From Cephalopachus bancanus (taxonomy: Eukaryota; Chordata; Mammalia; Primates; Tarsiidae), in assembly GCA_027257055.1 (NCBI GenBank), contig JAPVLO010000182.1, forward strand, positions 5,580,001 to 5,644,000: a stretch of DNA of 64,000 bases, in the 5' to 3' direction. Shown piece after piece: positions 1 through 11,480 of the stretch (position 1 is its first letter; each line of letters begins with the position of its first letter). A program made the translations under genes and the position numbers. The notes under the pieces are model-generated. The model made no database searches. It saw only the letters and a list, made by a program, of their open reading frames with translations, and was not told the origin of the DNA.

Positions 1-405
1 ATAAGATAGTGAATAGAATGAACCTACAATGTGCCTGGTCCATTGTATGCCCTTTAAAATGATTGCTCATCCTATCCTTGAACTATTCCAACAGTCATAT
101 AGATTTCTAAAGTGTAATAATTTTAACAATCCTCGGGCCAAAACTTATTCTTCAAACTCTTAAACAGCTTTAAATGATCCACTCTCATCTTTTTTCACCT
201 TCATCTCTCCACCATTCACTCTCCCTACATCATCTTTACCCACTCTCTCCACTACCACCAGTGGCAGTGGAGTTTAAGTTTGCCATTCACTAATTCTCAT
301 TAACCTAAGGTTTCAAACTGAATGTCACTTCTTCCAGGAAGCTTGCCCTGACTCAAGCTTGGATTAGATGCTCTTTCTATGGGCTCCAATAGCATCCTTA
401 TAGAG

Positions 406-972
406 TAGTGGTTCCCAACCTTTTTAGTATCAGGGAGTGGTTTCATGAAAGATAATTTTTCTGCAGACAAGGGATAGGGGAGATGCTCTCAGAATGATTG
501 AAGCACGTTACATTTATTGTGCACACTTTATTTCTATTATTATTACATTGTAATATATAATGAAATAATTATATAACTCACCATAACGCAGAATCCATAG
601 AAACCCTGAATTTGTTTTCCTGCAACTAGACAGTCCCATCTGGGGGTGATGAGACATAGCACTAGCATCATCACCTCACCTCCACCTCAGATCACCAAGC
701 ATTAGATTCTCTTAAGGAGCACACAACCTAGATCCCATGCATGCACAGTTCACAACAGGGTTTGCACTCCTGTGAGAATCTAATGCCATTGCTGGTCTCA
801 CAGAAGGCAGAGCTCAGGTGGTAATACAAGTGATGGGGAGTGACTGTAAATACAGATGAAGCCTTGCTCTCTCACCCACCTCTCACTTCCTGCTGTGCAG
901 CCCAGTCCTTAACAGGCCAGGACCGGTACCCATCCATGGCCCAGTCTGTGGCCCAGGGATTAGAGAACCCTG
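406..972. mobile_element. MER1-like non-autonomous hAT-Charlie element, full length
   Basis: The ends are inverted: TAGTGGTTCCCAACC on the left, and GGGATTAGAGAACCCTG on the right. Flanking 8-bp target duplications TTATAGAG (398-405) and TTATACAG (973-980) differ at one base. The interior matches my memory of MER1 (CTAGACAGTCCCATCTGGGG and others). Confidence 0.8.
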
Positions 973-1049
973 TTATACAGAGGATTTACGTTTTGGTCTG
1001 GCCAGCACCCTTTCCTACAAGGACTCCTTTGCTATAAAATCCACAGTAA

Positions 1050-1110
1050 ACCGCACTCCAGTCTGGGCGACAGAGTGAGACTCCAACTCAAAAACAAAAA
1101 AACAAAAACA
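1050..1110 (+). mobile_element. 5'-truncated Alu 3' end
   Basis: Only the last ~45 bp of an Alu plus an A-rich tail are present. Direct repeats AAAATCCACAGTA flank it (1,036-1,048 and 1,111-1,123), so it is a real short insertion. The tail contains CTCCAACTC as in the other local Alus. Confidence 0.85.
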
Positions 1111-1985
1111 AAAATCCACAGTAGTCCTACTCAGTTCAAGTAGTTTGATGGGGGCTAACTCTATCTCTAGGAATAGGCATGTAGTTTAGGCTTGGCCAGA
1201 TTATAATGTATCCCCTAGCAACAACTATTGGCTCAGGAATAAATACATTAACTGAACTAAACCAGAATCCTCTTCAAAATTTTTTCTTTAGAACTTTCAA
1301 GACTTATTCCAATGTCTTTCATCTCTCCTCATTTCACTCTCAAATATTAAAAGGTGGCACTTCCCCAATAGAAAAAAAAAAAAAAAACTTTAATTAGATT
1401 ACTACTTTTTACCAAAACAAATGAAATCCAAACTTAGAACCCAGAACAACGTTTGGTACATAGTAAGTGGTCAATGATGTTTGTTGAATAATGAAAGAAC
1501 ACAATTAAAGCCTTTATAATCTAGCTTGATCTTTCTATTTTGGCACACTTTTCTCCCACTCTGTATGTTACATACTATAATCATTCACAGATTTTGTATT
1601 ATTCCACTTCTTTCCTACAAACCTTCTTCCTATCTCAACTTGTTGAAATCATTTTCACCAAAGCACAGCAAAAACATGAATCAATCTGTTATCAGTATAT
1701 TCCATATTACTAAAACATGAGCATTTTATTAAATGTAAGTCTATACTAAGAATTGCACATTTATTTAAATAAATTCAGAATTATACCACTATTTCTTCCA
1801 GATATAAATGATATAAGCAAAATAATCCATCTTTCCCTAGATTTTTAATATTGATAGTCTATGACAGTCACTAGATCACTGTAATTTATATGATAGTATA
1901 CTTCAATTTATTTTATTTTAAACATGTGGTGTTGCTTTTATGATTTGAAATTTTGTGATGCAATCTACTGTTAAATATAACATAC

Positions 1986-2067
1986 ATTTTCTTCACTCTT
2001 GTCCAATTTACATTTAATTTCATCTCCTTTCTGTTTGAGCTCTTCTCTCACAGCTTCCAGTTCGCTT
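1986..2067 (-). CDS. SYCP1: SYCP1 exon, central coiled coil
   Basis: The 82-nt exon completes an arginine and then encodes 27 codons: SELEAVREELKQKGDEIKCK, then LDKSEEN. The acceptor is CCTTTTAG and the donor AAT|GTATGT. It ends in phase 0. It is the last SYCP1 exon in the window. The next expected residues (CNNLRKQVE in human) were not seen in 1-1,985. Confidence 0.93.
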
Positions 2068-3130
2068 CTAAAAGGAAGTAAGAGACTGACATTATTTAAA
2101 AATTATATTTTCATTTATTTCCTTTCTGCAATTTCTAAAATAGTTGACAATTTTTTTTACTGGTTTTCTTTTCATTTTCTTTCATTCATACATTTAAATT
2201 AACTTTTATATTTATTTTGAAATTGGTTATCTATCTTTATAGTCATTTTTCCAAATTAAAGAAACCCTGAAAAGAAACACTTAATTCTTAAGTCAAGATT
2301 TAATTTTAATGTTTTTAATTTATGAACTAGTTATTATTGTAAAAATGATTCATAATTTTACATAAGCTAGGAACATAAAAATAACTTTTATTAAATATAA
2401 ATCTATAATAAATATTGTAGAACTACTTGTCTGAGACATTTGCATACACATATATCATTGCATATGCATAGAGTATCTCTGGAAACATATGAAAGAAACA
2501 CTGTTACCTCTGGAGATGGAAATTGTACAGGAGAAAGATAAAGGTAAAGAAATAAACTTTTTTTTCCTTATGTGCTCCTTCATCCTTTTGAATTTTGTAC
2601 CATATGCACCATGTTATCGCTTCAAAATATTTAAATTAAATATCTATCTGTTGTACATGAAAATAATGGTGCTTCTTCTCTGGTGGATACTTGAAGCTAT
2701 TTTTCTAATAGTAGTCTCCCTTGTTACCACTAATATGTTGCTGGGTGTAACCCAGAGCATGGAATAGTGTTCAACTGTGTAAAATAACTTGCCAAGTAAA
2801 AACTGAATACAGAATATTTACTCTTTAACTCAGTATTAAATTTTCAATCTGTACATTCTTACTGTTCTTATGTATATTTGTATTTACAGTTCTATAAGTC
2901 CATATAGTAAGTAGATATGCAAAGAAGGTATTGTCCAAATAATTTGAATTCTCTTAAATACAAAGCAGTCTCTCTCTAAAATATGTCTTCACATTTTATC
3001 CCCAAATTGTACAGTGGTTTAATCATAGAGGTTCAATCTATAAATAACAGCAACCTCCAAAGAAAAAAATTGAGCAAAAAGGATAAAACCAATCATCAGA
3101 GATATAAAGAACAATGACTTTCCAAATCTG
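2068..3130. other. SYCP1 intron sequence, nothing recognised
   Basis: AT-rich intronic DNA with short chance reading frames. No recognisable exon or clear repeat. Confidence 0.5.
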
Positions 3131-3134
3131 GAAA

Positions 3135-3245
3135 ACAGTAACAGCTAAAATCATTAAGCATGGATTATGCACCACGTACTGTGCATTATATTCACATTAC
3201 TTCATATAATCCTGAAACAATCTTATAAAGGAGGTATACGAAGTC
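3135..3245 (+). repeat. MIR-like SINE fragment
   Basis: Degenerate resemblance to the MIR core (ATTATGCACCACGTACTGTG, then TTACTTCATATAATCCTGAA). Confidence 0.5.
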
Positions 3246-3407
3246 AAAAGAAGATCTCAAATAATTTAAAATAAGAGGAAATTTTAAAGAGTACATTCTT
3301 TAACCAATGTAAAAAACAAAAACTGAATACTTCAGAATGTAAGTACAAACAAGAGCTCCCACATATTTGGAAATCATCCAAGTTACTAATAGATTAAAAG
3401 GAAATTT

Positions 3408-3717
3408 GGCAGAGCTTGGTGGCTCAGCCAGTAATCCCAGGACTTTGGGAGGCCAAGGCGAGTGAATTGCCTGAGCCCATGAACTTGAGACCAGCCCAAG
3501 CAACTTGGCGAGACCTCGTCTCTACAATAAATTTAAAAATTAGGTGGGCATGATAGTATGTGCCTGTAGTTCCGGCTACTCCTTGGAAGGCTGAAGTGGC
3601 AGGATCACTGAGGCCCAGAAAGTCAATGCTGGGGTGGCCATGAGCATGCCACTGCACTCCAGCCTGGGCGACAGAGTAAGACTCCAACTCAAAAAATAAA
3701 ATAAAATAAAATAAAAT
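3408..3717 (+). mobile_element. Alu, older local subfamily
   Basis: Dimeric Alu with the longer left-arm form (GCAACTTGGCGAGACC) and a (AAAAT)n tail. Direct repeats AAAAGGAAATTT flank it (3,396-3,407 and 3,718-3,729). Confidence 0.92.
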
Positions 3718-3896
3718 AAAAGGAAATTTAAAATTTAAAAACATTTCTACTTAGAAATACTAAACATGGGAACACTACTTATGCCATAAACTCATAGTTG
3801 TGTTCAGAATTAAACTGATGGTTTTAAATGTTTTGATAACTTAAAAAGAACAAGGTAAATTAAATATCAATATACAATCTTTTAAATAAAAATTAA

Positions 3897-4178
3897 GCCA
3901 GGCTCGGTGGCTCAGCCTGTAATCCCAGGTCTTTGGGAGGCTGAGGTGAGTGGATTGCCTGAGCCCGTGGGTTTGAGATCCGCCTGGGCAGTGAGACCTC
4001 ATCTCTACAGTAAATCAAAAAAAAAAATCAGCCGGGCGTGGTAGCGCGCACCTGTAATTCCAGCTACTCGGAAGGCTGAGGCGGAAGGATCGCCGGAGCC
4101 CAGCAGGTCGAGGCTGCGGTGGCCGGGAGCGGCCACTGCACTCCAGTCTGGGCGACAGAGTGAGACTCCAACTCAAAA
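3897..4178 (+). mobile_element. Alu, short left-arm subfamily
   Basis: Full dimer with the 5-base-deleted left arm (GGGCAGTGAGACC). The tail passes into (TA)n, directly followed by a second Alu. The outer target repeat AAATAAAAATTAA occurs at 3,884-3,896 and again at 4,490-4,502. Confidence 0.92.
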
Positions 4179-4199
4179 TATATATATATATATAAATAA

Positions 4200-4493
4200 G
4201 CCGGGCTCGGTGGCTCAGCCTGTAATCCCGCACCTTTGGGAGGCTGAGGTGAGTGGATTGCCTGAGCCCGCGGGTTCGAGACCCGCCTGGGCAGCGAGAC
4301 CTCATCTCTACAATAAATCAAAAAATCAGCCGGGCGTGGTAGCGCATGCCTGTAATTCCGGCTACTCAGAAGGCTGAGGTGGAAGGATTGCCGGAGCCCA
4401 GCAGGCCGAGGCTGCGGTGGCCAGCAGCGGCCACTGCACTCCAGTCTGGGCGACAGAGTGAGACTCCAACTCAAAATAAATAAATAAATAAAT
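4200..4493 (+). mobile_element. Alu, short left-arm subfamily, inserted in the preceding Alu tail
   Basis: Close to the local consensus (GGGCAGCGAGACC). The tail is (AAAT)n. It sits in the tail of the previous copy, and both lie inside one pair of direct repeats. Confidence 0.92.
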
Positions 4494-4502
4494 AAAAATT
4501 AA

Positions 4503-5661
4503 TACCTGATTTTAGGTAGTCAAGAAATTTCAAATTATAAAAGCAATGGTAAAATCACAAAAGAAAAGACAATCAAATATAACACATAATTTAAAACTCC
4601 CTTATAACAGGTATTTTTCTGAAGTTAAAGAAAAAAACAGGCTAGACAAAATATATACTGTAAATAAAATAGATAAAAGATTAATATATTTTCCAAAGTT
4701 TAAAGTCAACTTAAAAAACAATAAATATCTTTAAAAATTAAAAGTGTAACAGGTATAAGCAGACAATTTAAAATTCTAATGAGCAAATATTAAAAATCCT
4801 AAAACTTATCCAAAAATAAAAATTACAAATCATAAGAATAATATGACAATTACTAATATCAATTAGAACATCTTAGAACCAGCATTTTCATATAATATTG
4901 ATTGTATAGCATGGTTTACAACTGATACAACTTTTGGAAACCATTTAACTATCAAGTCATTGAAATCATTATTCCTATGACCTAATAAATTATACTAATG
5001 GAAATTTACACTATCAAATTTAAAAGAAGGAAAAATATTGTATGTGCTAACATGTTTACCACATTAATTACAAAAATAGAAAACTGGAGAATATAAATAC
5101 CCAAAACTAAAAACTATTAAAATAAATATTATTTAAATCCATTTGACTAATTGGCATATAGGCATTAAAACAGATAACTGTGAAAACATCTAAGAGCATG
5201 AATAATGCTAAAAGTAATATAAAATGGAAGAGTCACATATAAAATTATATATCTATGATTACAAGCAAGGACCAAATATATTCTTTAAAATATAGAGTAG
5301 GTATAAATAACACTCCAATATTATAATGGTAGATACAATTAGAAGTAATTTTTTAAATTTCTCTTCTAAATTTAAAAAATATAATTAGTGTTATTTAATT
5401 GAATGTTAAATAATTAGAAAGTTTATGATACTTTAAAATTACTTTGTCTAACCTCACTGACTGTTTCAACATTAAGTATAAGATACACATTATTAAAATT
5501 TTATTTTTAGGTAGGATTCCAAACCAGTAATTTAAATCTAATTTTTTACTTTATATGATATTCATCATATAAAGTTAAATCTAAATTAACAATGAAAAGT
5601 TAATTAAAAAGAAATATCAAAATCTTTTGCCAAACAAAAAAGGCCAACTCATTGATCTTGC
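4503..5661. other. AT-rich SYCP1 intron
   Basis: Very AT-rich sequence with no recognisable exon or repeat. Confidence 0.5.
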
Positions 5662-5732
5662 CTTAATTGTGTTTCTGTGTCTTCCAGATTTTCTATTTCT
5701 TTCAACAGCCTTTCTTCTTGCTTTTTGCTATT
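5662..5732 (-). CDS. SYCP1: SYCP1 exon with probable GC donor
   Basis: The 71-nt exon follows a T-rich acceptor and reads NSKKQEERLLKEIENLEDTE, then TQL plus two bases AG. The only junction that keeps homology and phase with the next exon is AAG|GCAAGAT, a GC donor at 5,660-5,661 in the usual strong context for GC-AG introns. Joined to the exon at 1,986-2,067 it gives LRSELEAVREE, against LRNELEYVREE in human. Reading past this junction meets a TGA within three codons, which is expected for intron sequence. Confidence 0.9.
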
Positions 5733-5904
5733 CTAAAAAAAAAAAAATTATTAATATTAATTACTTTGCTTCAACAAAAATAAACAGAAATTACTACTTA
5801 AGACCTTTATCTGTCAGCATAAAAATGTATTTAGTTGTATACAAAACAAGAGACTGGGCTATTTAGCTTGCATCGTTCTATACTACTTTTGCAGCTTTAC
5901 TTTA

Positions 5905-6285
5905 ATTATTCTCTTAACAATCCATATAACAGCTAAGAGAACAAGTCTTATTTGCTGTTTCCCCACTACTTTGAGCTTTGTAGCCTTTGTTCATATTGTT
6001 GTGGCTTCAAGGAATGCTTTCCATTCCTTGTTACCTACTGAACTCATAATTCGTCTTTTAAGGTCAAAGTCGATGCTATATTCTCTCTGAAGGCTTCTCT
6101 TCAACCAAAGCAGAAGTGATACTGCAAACTCTCATTAGCCACTAACACATATGACATACTATTTTGTTTAAGTTATGTGAGCATTTACTATTTTTCTACT
6201 GTTTCAAGTTCTTAAAGAGAAAGGATGACATTGTATTCATCATTGTATTCTTATATGACTTCATAAAAATTTGACTAAATAATTT
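5905..6285 (+). repeat. L2 3'-end-like sequence
   Basis: Degraded L2-like blocks (CTGAAGGCTTCTCTTCAACC, GAGAAAGGATGACATTGTAT). The degree of decay fits an old intronic copy. Confidence 0.45.
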
Positions 6286-6533
6286 TTTTAAATTTGGATG
6301 ATTAATTAGATTAGATTAATTCTACTTATGAGTAGCCTCTATATTATCAGTGGGTCGCCTCTGTTGCCCATTGTCACCATCTAAAACCAACATGCATATT
6401 CTTCTTTTAAAACAAAGTTTCAACTCAAAAACAATCAGACACTTAAAGCTTAAAGGATCTTTAGCAGTCATCTATTCTAATACCCTAATTTTACAGGTAA
6501 GAATATTAAGTCACCATTAGTTTCTCAACTCAC

Positions 6534-6651
6534 ATTAAGGTCTTCTTGCTGCTTCTTGAGTTGTAGAGCCATATCACTTGTTTCTTGTGCTAGTTCTTTG
6601 TTTTCTAGTGAAAACTTGTTGCAGCTTGCAGTTAATTCAGTATTCTTAAGC
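6534..6651 (-). CDS. SYCP1: SYCP1 exon, central coiled coil
   Basis: The 118-nt exon provides the last base of a lysine and then 39 codons: LKNTELTASCNKFSLENKEL, then AQETSDMALQLKKQQEDLN. The acceptor is an A-rich AAAAAATAG with a poor polypyrimidine tract. The donor is AAT|GTGAGT. Fully open and in phase with both neighbours. Confidence 0.94.
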
Positions 6652-8051
6652 CTATTTTTTAAAAGTGTCATACCAACATATTTACATATGAAATGATATG
6701 CTACGGAATTTCATTCAAAATATTATTAGAGAAAAGAAAGAAAGGGCTGGTATACAAATGAAACAGAACTGGCCACTGGTTAATAATTCCTGAAGTTGGG
6801 TTCATGCTGGTAGTTTATTACATTACATTAGTCCCTCTTTTTATATGCTTGAAAATTTTCTATAATGAGTTTTCAAAATATCATACAATATACTTCCTTG
6901 TATTGTCCCCACAATCTCATTCCCTCACACTTTTCCACAAATTCCACATTATTTTCTTCACATAATTTTTTCTCTAATAGACTATGTCTTAGACATTGTT
7001 TCAAACTTCATTTAATTGGAATAAAGTAGTACATGAGGCATGAGCTAGTTTTCATTAAAATATTTTCTTTAAAATATATGAAACTAGATTTAACTTTTGT
7101 GCACAATACTCAACCTGTTTTTACAAGGTCTCAAACGGTCTACATTGGAAGAGAGATTATTGCTGTTATTAGTTGCAGCCAGGATCAATTTTAAATGAAT
7201 GCAGAAGAGTGTGTGGCTCTATGGAGTGATTTCAGGAGCATCTACTATCTATTCCTACTTAATGATGCTAGAAATTCATCAAAGAGGAGAAAGTTTTTCA
7301 TTACTCAACGAAAGGTCAAAAAGCAAATATACCAAGGATAAAATAAATTTACACTAAAAATAACTAACCAATCCATTCTCTAAAGATGATTTTGGTTAAT
7401 AGATGAATTTTACCTACGGTCCCTAAAAGAGTATTGTTGAAAGGGTACCAGAAACAGGAAGTGGAAGCCAAAAAGAAACTGTTTCCTTTTTAGGAAAACA
7501 TAAACTGTTTACTTTTCACTTCTATCTAGAGTTGAGAAGCAACCAAAAAAGAAAAAAATAATGCTTAACACTAGATTAGATACTTGAATTTACTTTTCTT
7601 TGAGCGATAACACAATAATTATTTCCCCTATTCCCTCTCCAAATTAAACTTACTGGGTAGGTGAAATCATTCAATTAAATATTTTACTTGGACAATGTTA
7701 AGAAATGAATTCGTATTTTGACATTTTTATCAATACAAACCCATGAAATAATTTAGGAAAACAACCAAAATAACTAGTTAGAATGCAAGTGATTATTTTT
7801 ATGGGGAACTAAATAACTCCAAAAAAAGTAATACATTGGCTGGTTATCACCTTTGTGATGTACTCTTTTATGCCAGTGATGTGTACTTCCCTTAGCAATG
7901 AAGTTGCTAAATTATTTCTATCTTCAATTAGAAGCAAATGCAATTGCACATCCATTCAATTAAATATTGAACATAATTTACCAACTTATTTATTACAAGA
8001 AAGTTTAGGAATTAAATATATATACTATTTGTAGATAGAAGGAAAACATAC
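6652..8051. other. SYCP1 intron, apparently unique sequence
   Basis: About 1.4 kb between two exons. I see no Alu, L1 or DNA transposon here. Confidence 0.5.
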
Positions 8052-8155
8052 TTCTCATTTTCAAGCTCAGTTTTCAGATCTTTAGCCTGTTTTGAACACT
8101 GTTGTTCGCTTGTCATAATGGCAGTTAATTGTATTTCCAAATCATGTACTTCTTT
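8052..8155 (-). CDS. SYCP1: SYCP1 exon, central coiled coil
   Basis: The 104-nt exon reads KEVHDLEIQLTAIMTSEQQC, then SKQAKDLKTELENE, and ends with two bases (AA) that complete a lysine in the next exon. The acceptor is ATTTTTCAG and the donor AGAA|GTATGT. The human equivalent has TTSEQYYSKEV where this has MTSEQQCSKQA. Confidence 0.94.
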
Positions 8156-8679
8156 CTGAAAAATAAATGCGTATAACTATGGCAAATGTTTTTCCAATTT
8201 TTTCATTTACACATTATCATCACTGTAATCAAGTAATATATTTGGCAAAATATTTGGCAGCTTAGGTCAAAAATTTTTAAATGTAAGTAGATTTAAAGTG
8301 ATAACCATAATTTTAAAACTATAAGCAATGACAAATGCAACATAAACTCTGTCCTGATATTCGTAAGGTCAACCAGTAAAATTATATTTACATATTATAA
8401 AATATTGTTATCAATTTTGTTCTACAAAATAATTAATTTCAATTAAAATGTTATATTATTAAAGAGAAATACATTAATTAACGAAATCAGGCAGTATCTT
8501 AAAAACCTAAGATGTTACTGTTTTAAAAAGTTATAATACAGTTATAGACTGGAAACATACTTTAAAATAAAAGACAAATTCTAAAACTATAACATGAGCA
8601 CTATAAAAACACTATAAACTAATAACCTGACTTAATAAAGGCTAAATTTTAAATGTATTAATTAAGAAATATTAGGTCA

Positions 8680-8965
8680 GCTGGGCTCGGTGGCTCAGCC
8701 TGTCATCCCGCGCCTTTGGGAGGCTGAGGTGAGTGGATTGCCTGAGCCCGCGGGTTCGAGACCCGCCTGGGCAGCGAGACCTCATCTCTACAATAAATCA
8801 AAAAATCAGCCGGGTGTGGTAGCACATGCCTGTAATTCCGGCTACTCTGAATGCTGAGGCGGAAGGATCGCCGGAGCCCAGCAGGTCGAGGCTGCGGTGG
8901 CCGGGAGCGGCCACTGCACTCCAGTCTGAGCGACTGAGTGAGACTCCAACTCCAGAAAAAAAAAA
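8680..8965 (+). mobile_element. Alu, short left-arm subfamily
   Basis: Full dimer with GGGCAGCGAGACC and a poly-A tail. Direct repeats AAGAAATATTAGGTCA flank it. It is inserted at the 5' edge of an older Alu monomer. Confidence 0.92.
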
Positions 8966-8981
8966 AAGAAAGAAATATTAG

Positions 8982-9145
8982 GTCAGGTATGGTAATGCAC
9001 TCCTCTAGTTCCAAGTACTTGGAAGGTTGAGGCAAGAAGATCACTTCAGCCAGGAGGTGAAGGCTGTAATGTGCTATGATCACATCTATGAATAGCCATT
9101 GCATTCCATCCTGGACAATATAATGAGATTTCGTTGCAGAAAAAA
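8982..9145 (+). mobile_element. Old Alu right-monomer (FRAM-like) fragment
   Basis: Diverged Alu right arm: GGTATGGTAATGCACTCCTC to GCATTCCATCCTGGACAATA, with a short A-rich tail. It was already present when the younger Alu inserted beside it. Confidence 0.7.
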
Positions 9146-9432
9146 CAAAACAAAAACTCAAGACATCAAAAAGTGTAACTTAAATAAAAAACAGTATTAT
9201 GCATTGTGTTGACATCTTAAATGGTGACCTTTCTCTCCCACATCTTAACATGGAGGTTCTCCAGATGTTTTTTTAAATCAATCATTAACATATCAAATGT
9301 AACAAGGAAACAATTTTGAAAGGAATCTTGTGAAAAAAAATTTCACAAATCAAACAGCTACACCATAATCTGCCTTGTAAATTATATTCTAGTAACAAAA
9401 TATCTGAAACAAAAATGTGTCCTTAGACAAAC

Positions 9433-9537
9433 CTCTCTGGTCTGGAGAAGACCAATTAGTTCTTGTTCTGTTCCTTTTAATTCTTCAGCAATCTTCTCAA
9501 ACTGTTTCTTTTCATCTAAAAGCTTTTGATTTTCTTC
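9433..9537 (-). CDS. SYCP1: SYCP1 exon, central coiled coil
   Basis: The 105-nt exon is exactly 35 codons, phase 0 to phase 0. It reads EENQKLLDEKKQFEKIAEEL and then KGTEQELIGLLQTRE. The acceptor is TTTAAATAG and the donor GAG|GTTTGT. The KQFEKIAEELKGTEQELIGLLQ core is essentially identical to human SYCP1. Confidence 0.95.
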
Positions 9538-9699
9538 CTATTTAAAAACATTAACAAATCAGAAGAGCCAAACCATACACATATACAAAATAATCAAACT
9601 ACCCAAACAGAGTTGTGGAAAGAATACTAGCTTCTCCTTTGCTAAAATTCTTTAAGTAAATTTAAAAAGTAAATGAATTAGCAGTGAATTCAATGAACA

Positions 9700-10130
9700 G
9701 AGCCCTGAAATAAAAGTCACAGAATTTTAATTTAAAAAATAATATAGGTCACTGAATTCAAACCTCCTCTCATGCATAAATCACTCCACACTATTAGCAA
9801 GTAAGTAGTTAATCTACTGATCTTCTTTGCACCTAGATTATACTAAAATGTGCCTTTAATTTTCATGCAATAGTCATTATTCTTCCTTCCATAATCATAT
9901 AGGATAACTCTAATTTTTCTTTCACATGATAGCTAACAAATATTTGAAGAGAGTTATCATCACCCCTAAGTTTTCTTTTAACTATTCTAAAATCTCTAAT
10001 TCTTCCTATAAAAGTCATCATTCTTCCTATAAAATGACTTTGAATTACCTCATTCCCTCAGGATGAGGAATATCACTTTGTCAATATACCATTTTAAATA
10101 AGAAGTCAAGAATATAACACAATGTTCCAG
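9700..10130 (+). repeat. Ancient CR1/L3-like LINE fragment
   Basis: Blocks such as CAAATATTTGAAGAGAGTTA and GGTCACTGAATTCAAACCTC resemble a deep mammalian CR1/L3-type LINE recalled from memory. Family identity is uncertain. Confidence 0.45.
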
Positions 10131-10132
10131 AC

Positions 10133-10357
10133 CAGGATCAGCAAGCTATTACCTACAGGTCAAATCCAGTTCACTGCCAGTTTTTATAAATAAACTTTTA
10201 TGGTAATACAACCACACCTATTCGTTTATGTATTGCCTATACCTGTTTTCACTATAGCAACAGAGTTGAATAGGTCCAATGGAGACCAAATAGCCTAGAA
10301 AGCCTAAATAATTTAAAACTTACCTTTTATATTAAAAGTTTTTCAAAGCCTGCTCTA
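10133..10357. mobile_element. MER3-like hAT element
   Basis: Contains GGTCAAATCCAGTTCACTGC, TTTATAAATAAACTTTTATG and ACACCTATTCGTTTATGTAT, matching the MER3-type non-autonomous hAT pattern. Diverged, with end points approximate. Confidence 0.6.
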
Positions 10358-10391
10358 GTTTAAGTCCTATACTACAGAAATGAAAACATTT

Positions 10392-10550
10392 CCTACACTG
10401 TCCAACATAATAGCTATTGACCATTTCGAATGTAGCTATTGCAACTGAGGAACTGACTTTTAAATTTGATTTATTTTTAATTAATTTAAATTAATCAACT
10501 TAATAGCCACATTTAGCTAGTGACTATCATGCTGGACAATACAGCTTAAG
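10392..10550. mobile_element. Palindromic hAT-type MITE relic
   Basis: The ends are complementary (CACTGTCCAACATAATAGC, and CTATCATGCTGGACAATAC). The centre contains GCAACTGAGGAACTGACTTT and an AT-rich core, like MER33/MER58-type elements. Exact family not certain. Confidence 0.55.
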
Positions 10551-10559
10551 AAACAAAAG

Positions 10560-11480
10560 CAAGATGACATATAACACAGCCCTTAATTCTTTAGTTATGG
10601 GTGCTTAAGTTCTAATCATTCCTCCTGCTATAGAACATACCATGTATGTATGAACTCACTTTTCACGTTGTTTACTGAAGCATGAGGTCACAACAATTTT
10701 ATTAAAGACCTAATAAAAAGTTCTATGTTATAAATTATAGAGACTGCTAATTGTAGTTAAAGAGTCTGAATTTTATCTGTGGGCAATGTGGAATCATCAA
10801 AAGTTTTAACACAGCAATATAACATTGTCATATTTGTGACTTAAAATGACAACACTAGCAATAGTACAGAATAAAGTTTAAGGAGAGTGATCTAATAACA
10901 AGAAAATCAGTTATGAGACTGCTATGTCAAAACAAGAGACGATAAAGGTCTACATTATTTCAAGGACTGAAGAGACAGACTGATAAAACTAACCACTCTT
11001 TTTAATGACTTCTATATGACCATTCCTAACTAGATGCTTTATATATATTTTTACTCCTTACACTACTCTGTGCAAGTTAGATGTTTGTATCTCCATTTGA
11101 CAGATCAAAAAGTAAAAGTCTTTCAGCTTTTAGTACATCACTGTAACCTCACACTTACAGACCAACTCTCTCACTAAAAACTATTATAGTATAAAGTATA
11201 TATATATGACTAACTGCCAGAACATGAAGGATAAATCATACAGAAGAGAACCAAAGAAAGTAAGCTCTAATTCTGTGTATGAACACTAAACAAATCTAAA
11301 ACCAACCCATGAAAAATACATTCATATACAGATTCAAAAGCAACAAACAAAAGGCTCAGAGAACGAAATTGAGATTTGAAGCATGATTCATAGAAGGTAA
11401 GACAGAACTTCTTTTTGAATCTAGTTAATTAATTTTTGGATAAAAACATTTACAATATCCAGAAGAATATATTAGAACCC
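10560..11480. other. SYCP1 intron, nothing recognised
   Basis: AT-rich sequence with no exon, Alu or clear transposon. Confidence 0.45.

Larger units (their letters stand above)
301..1490 (+). repeat. L2 LINE fragments, interrupted by a hAT element
   Basis: The stretch 320-397 (CCAGGAAGCTTGCCCTGACT) and the tail around 1,444-1,490 (GTACATAGTAAGTGGTCAAT, then TTTGTTGAATAATGAA) resemble the 3' region of L2. The MER1-like element and a tiny Alu fragment are inserted between them. Bases 1-300 show nothing I recognise. Confidence 0.6.

Noticed and set aside
3424..4474. Frames encoding SWSLTLSPRLECSGR or [14 protein letters not shown]
   Set aside because: These are standard antisense translations of Alu and recur at every Alu in the window.
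5641..5661. In-frame stop after the SYCP1 exon at 5,662-5,732
   Set aside because: Lies past the inferred GC donor, so it is intronic; the joined phase is intact.
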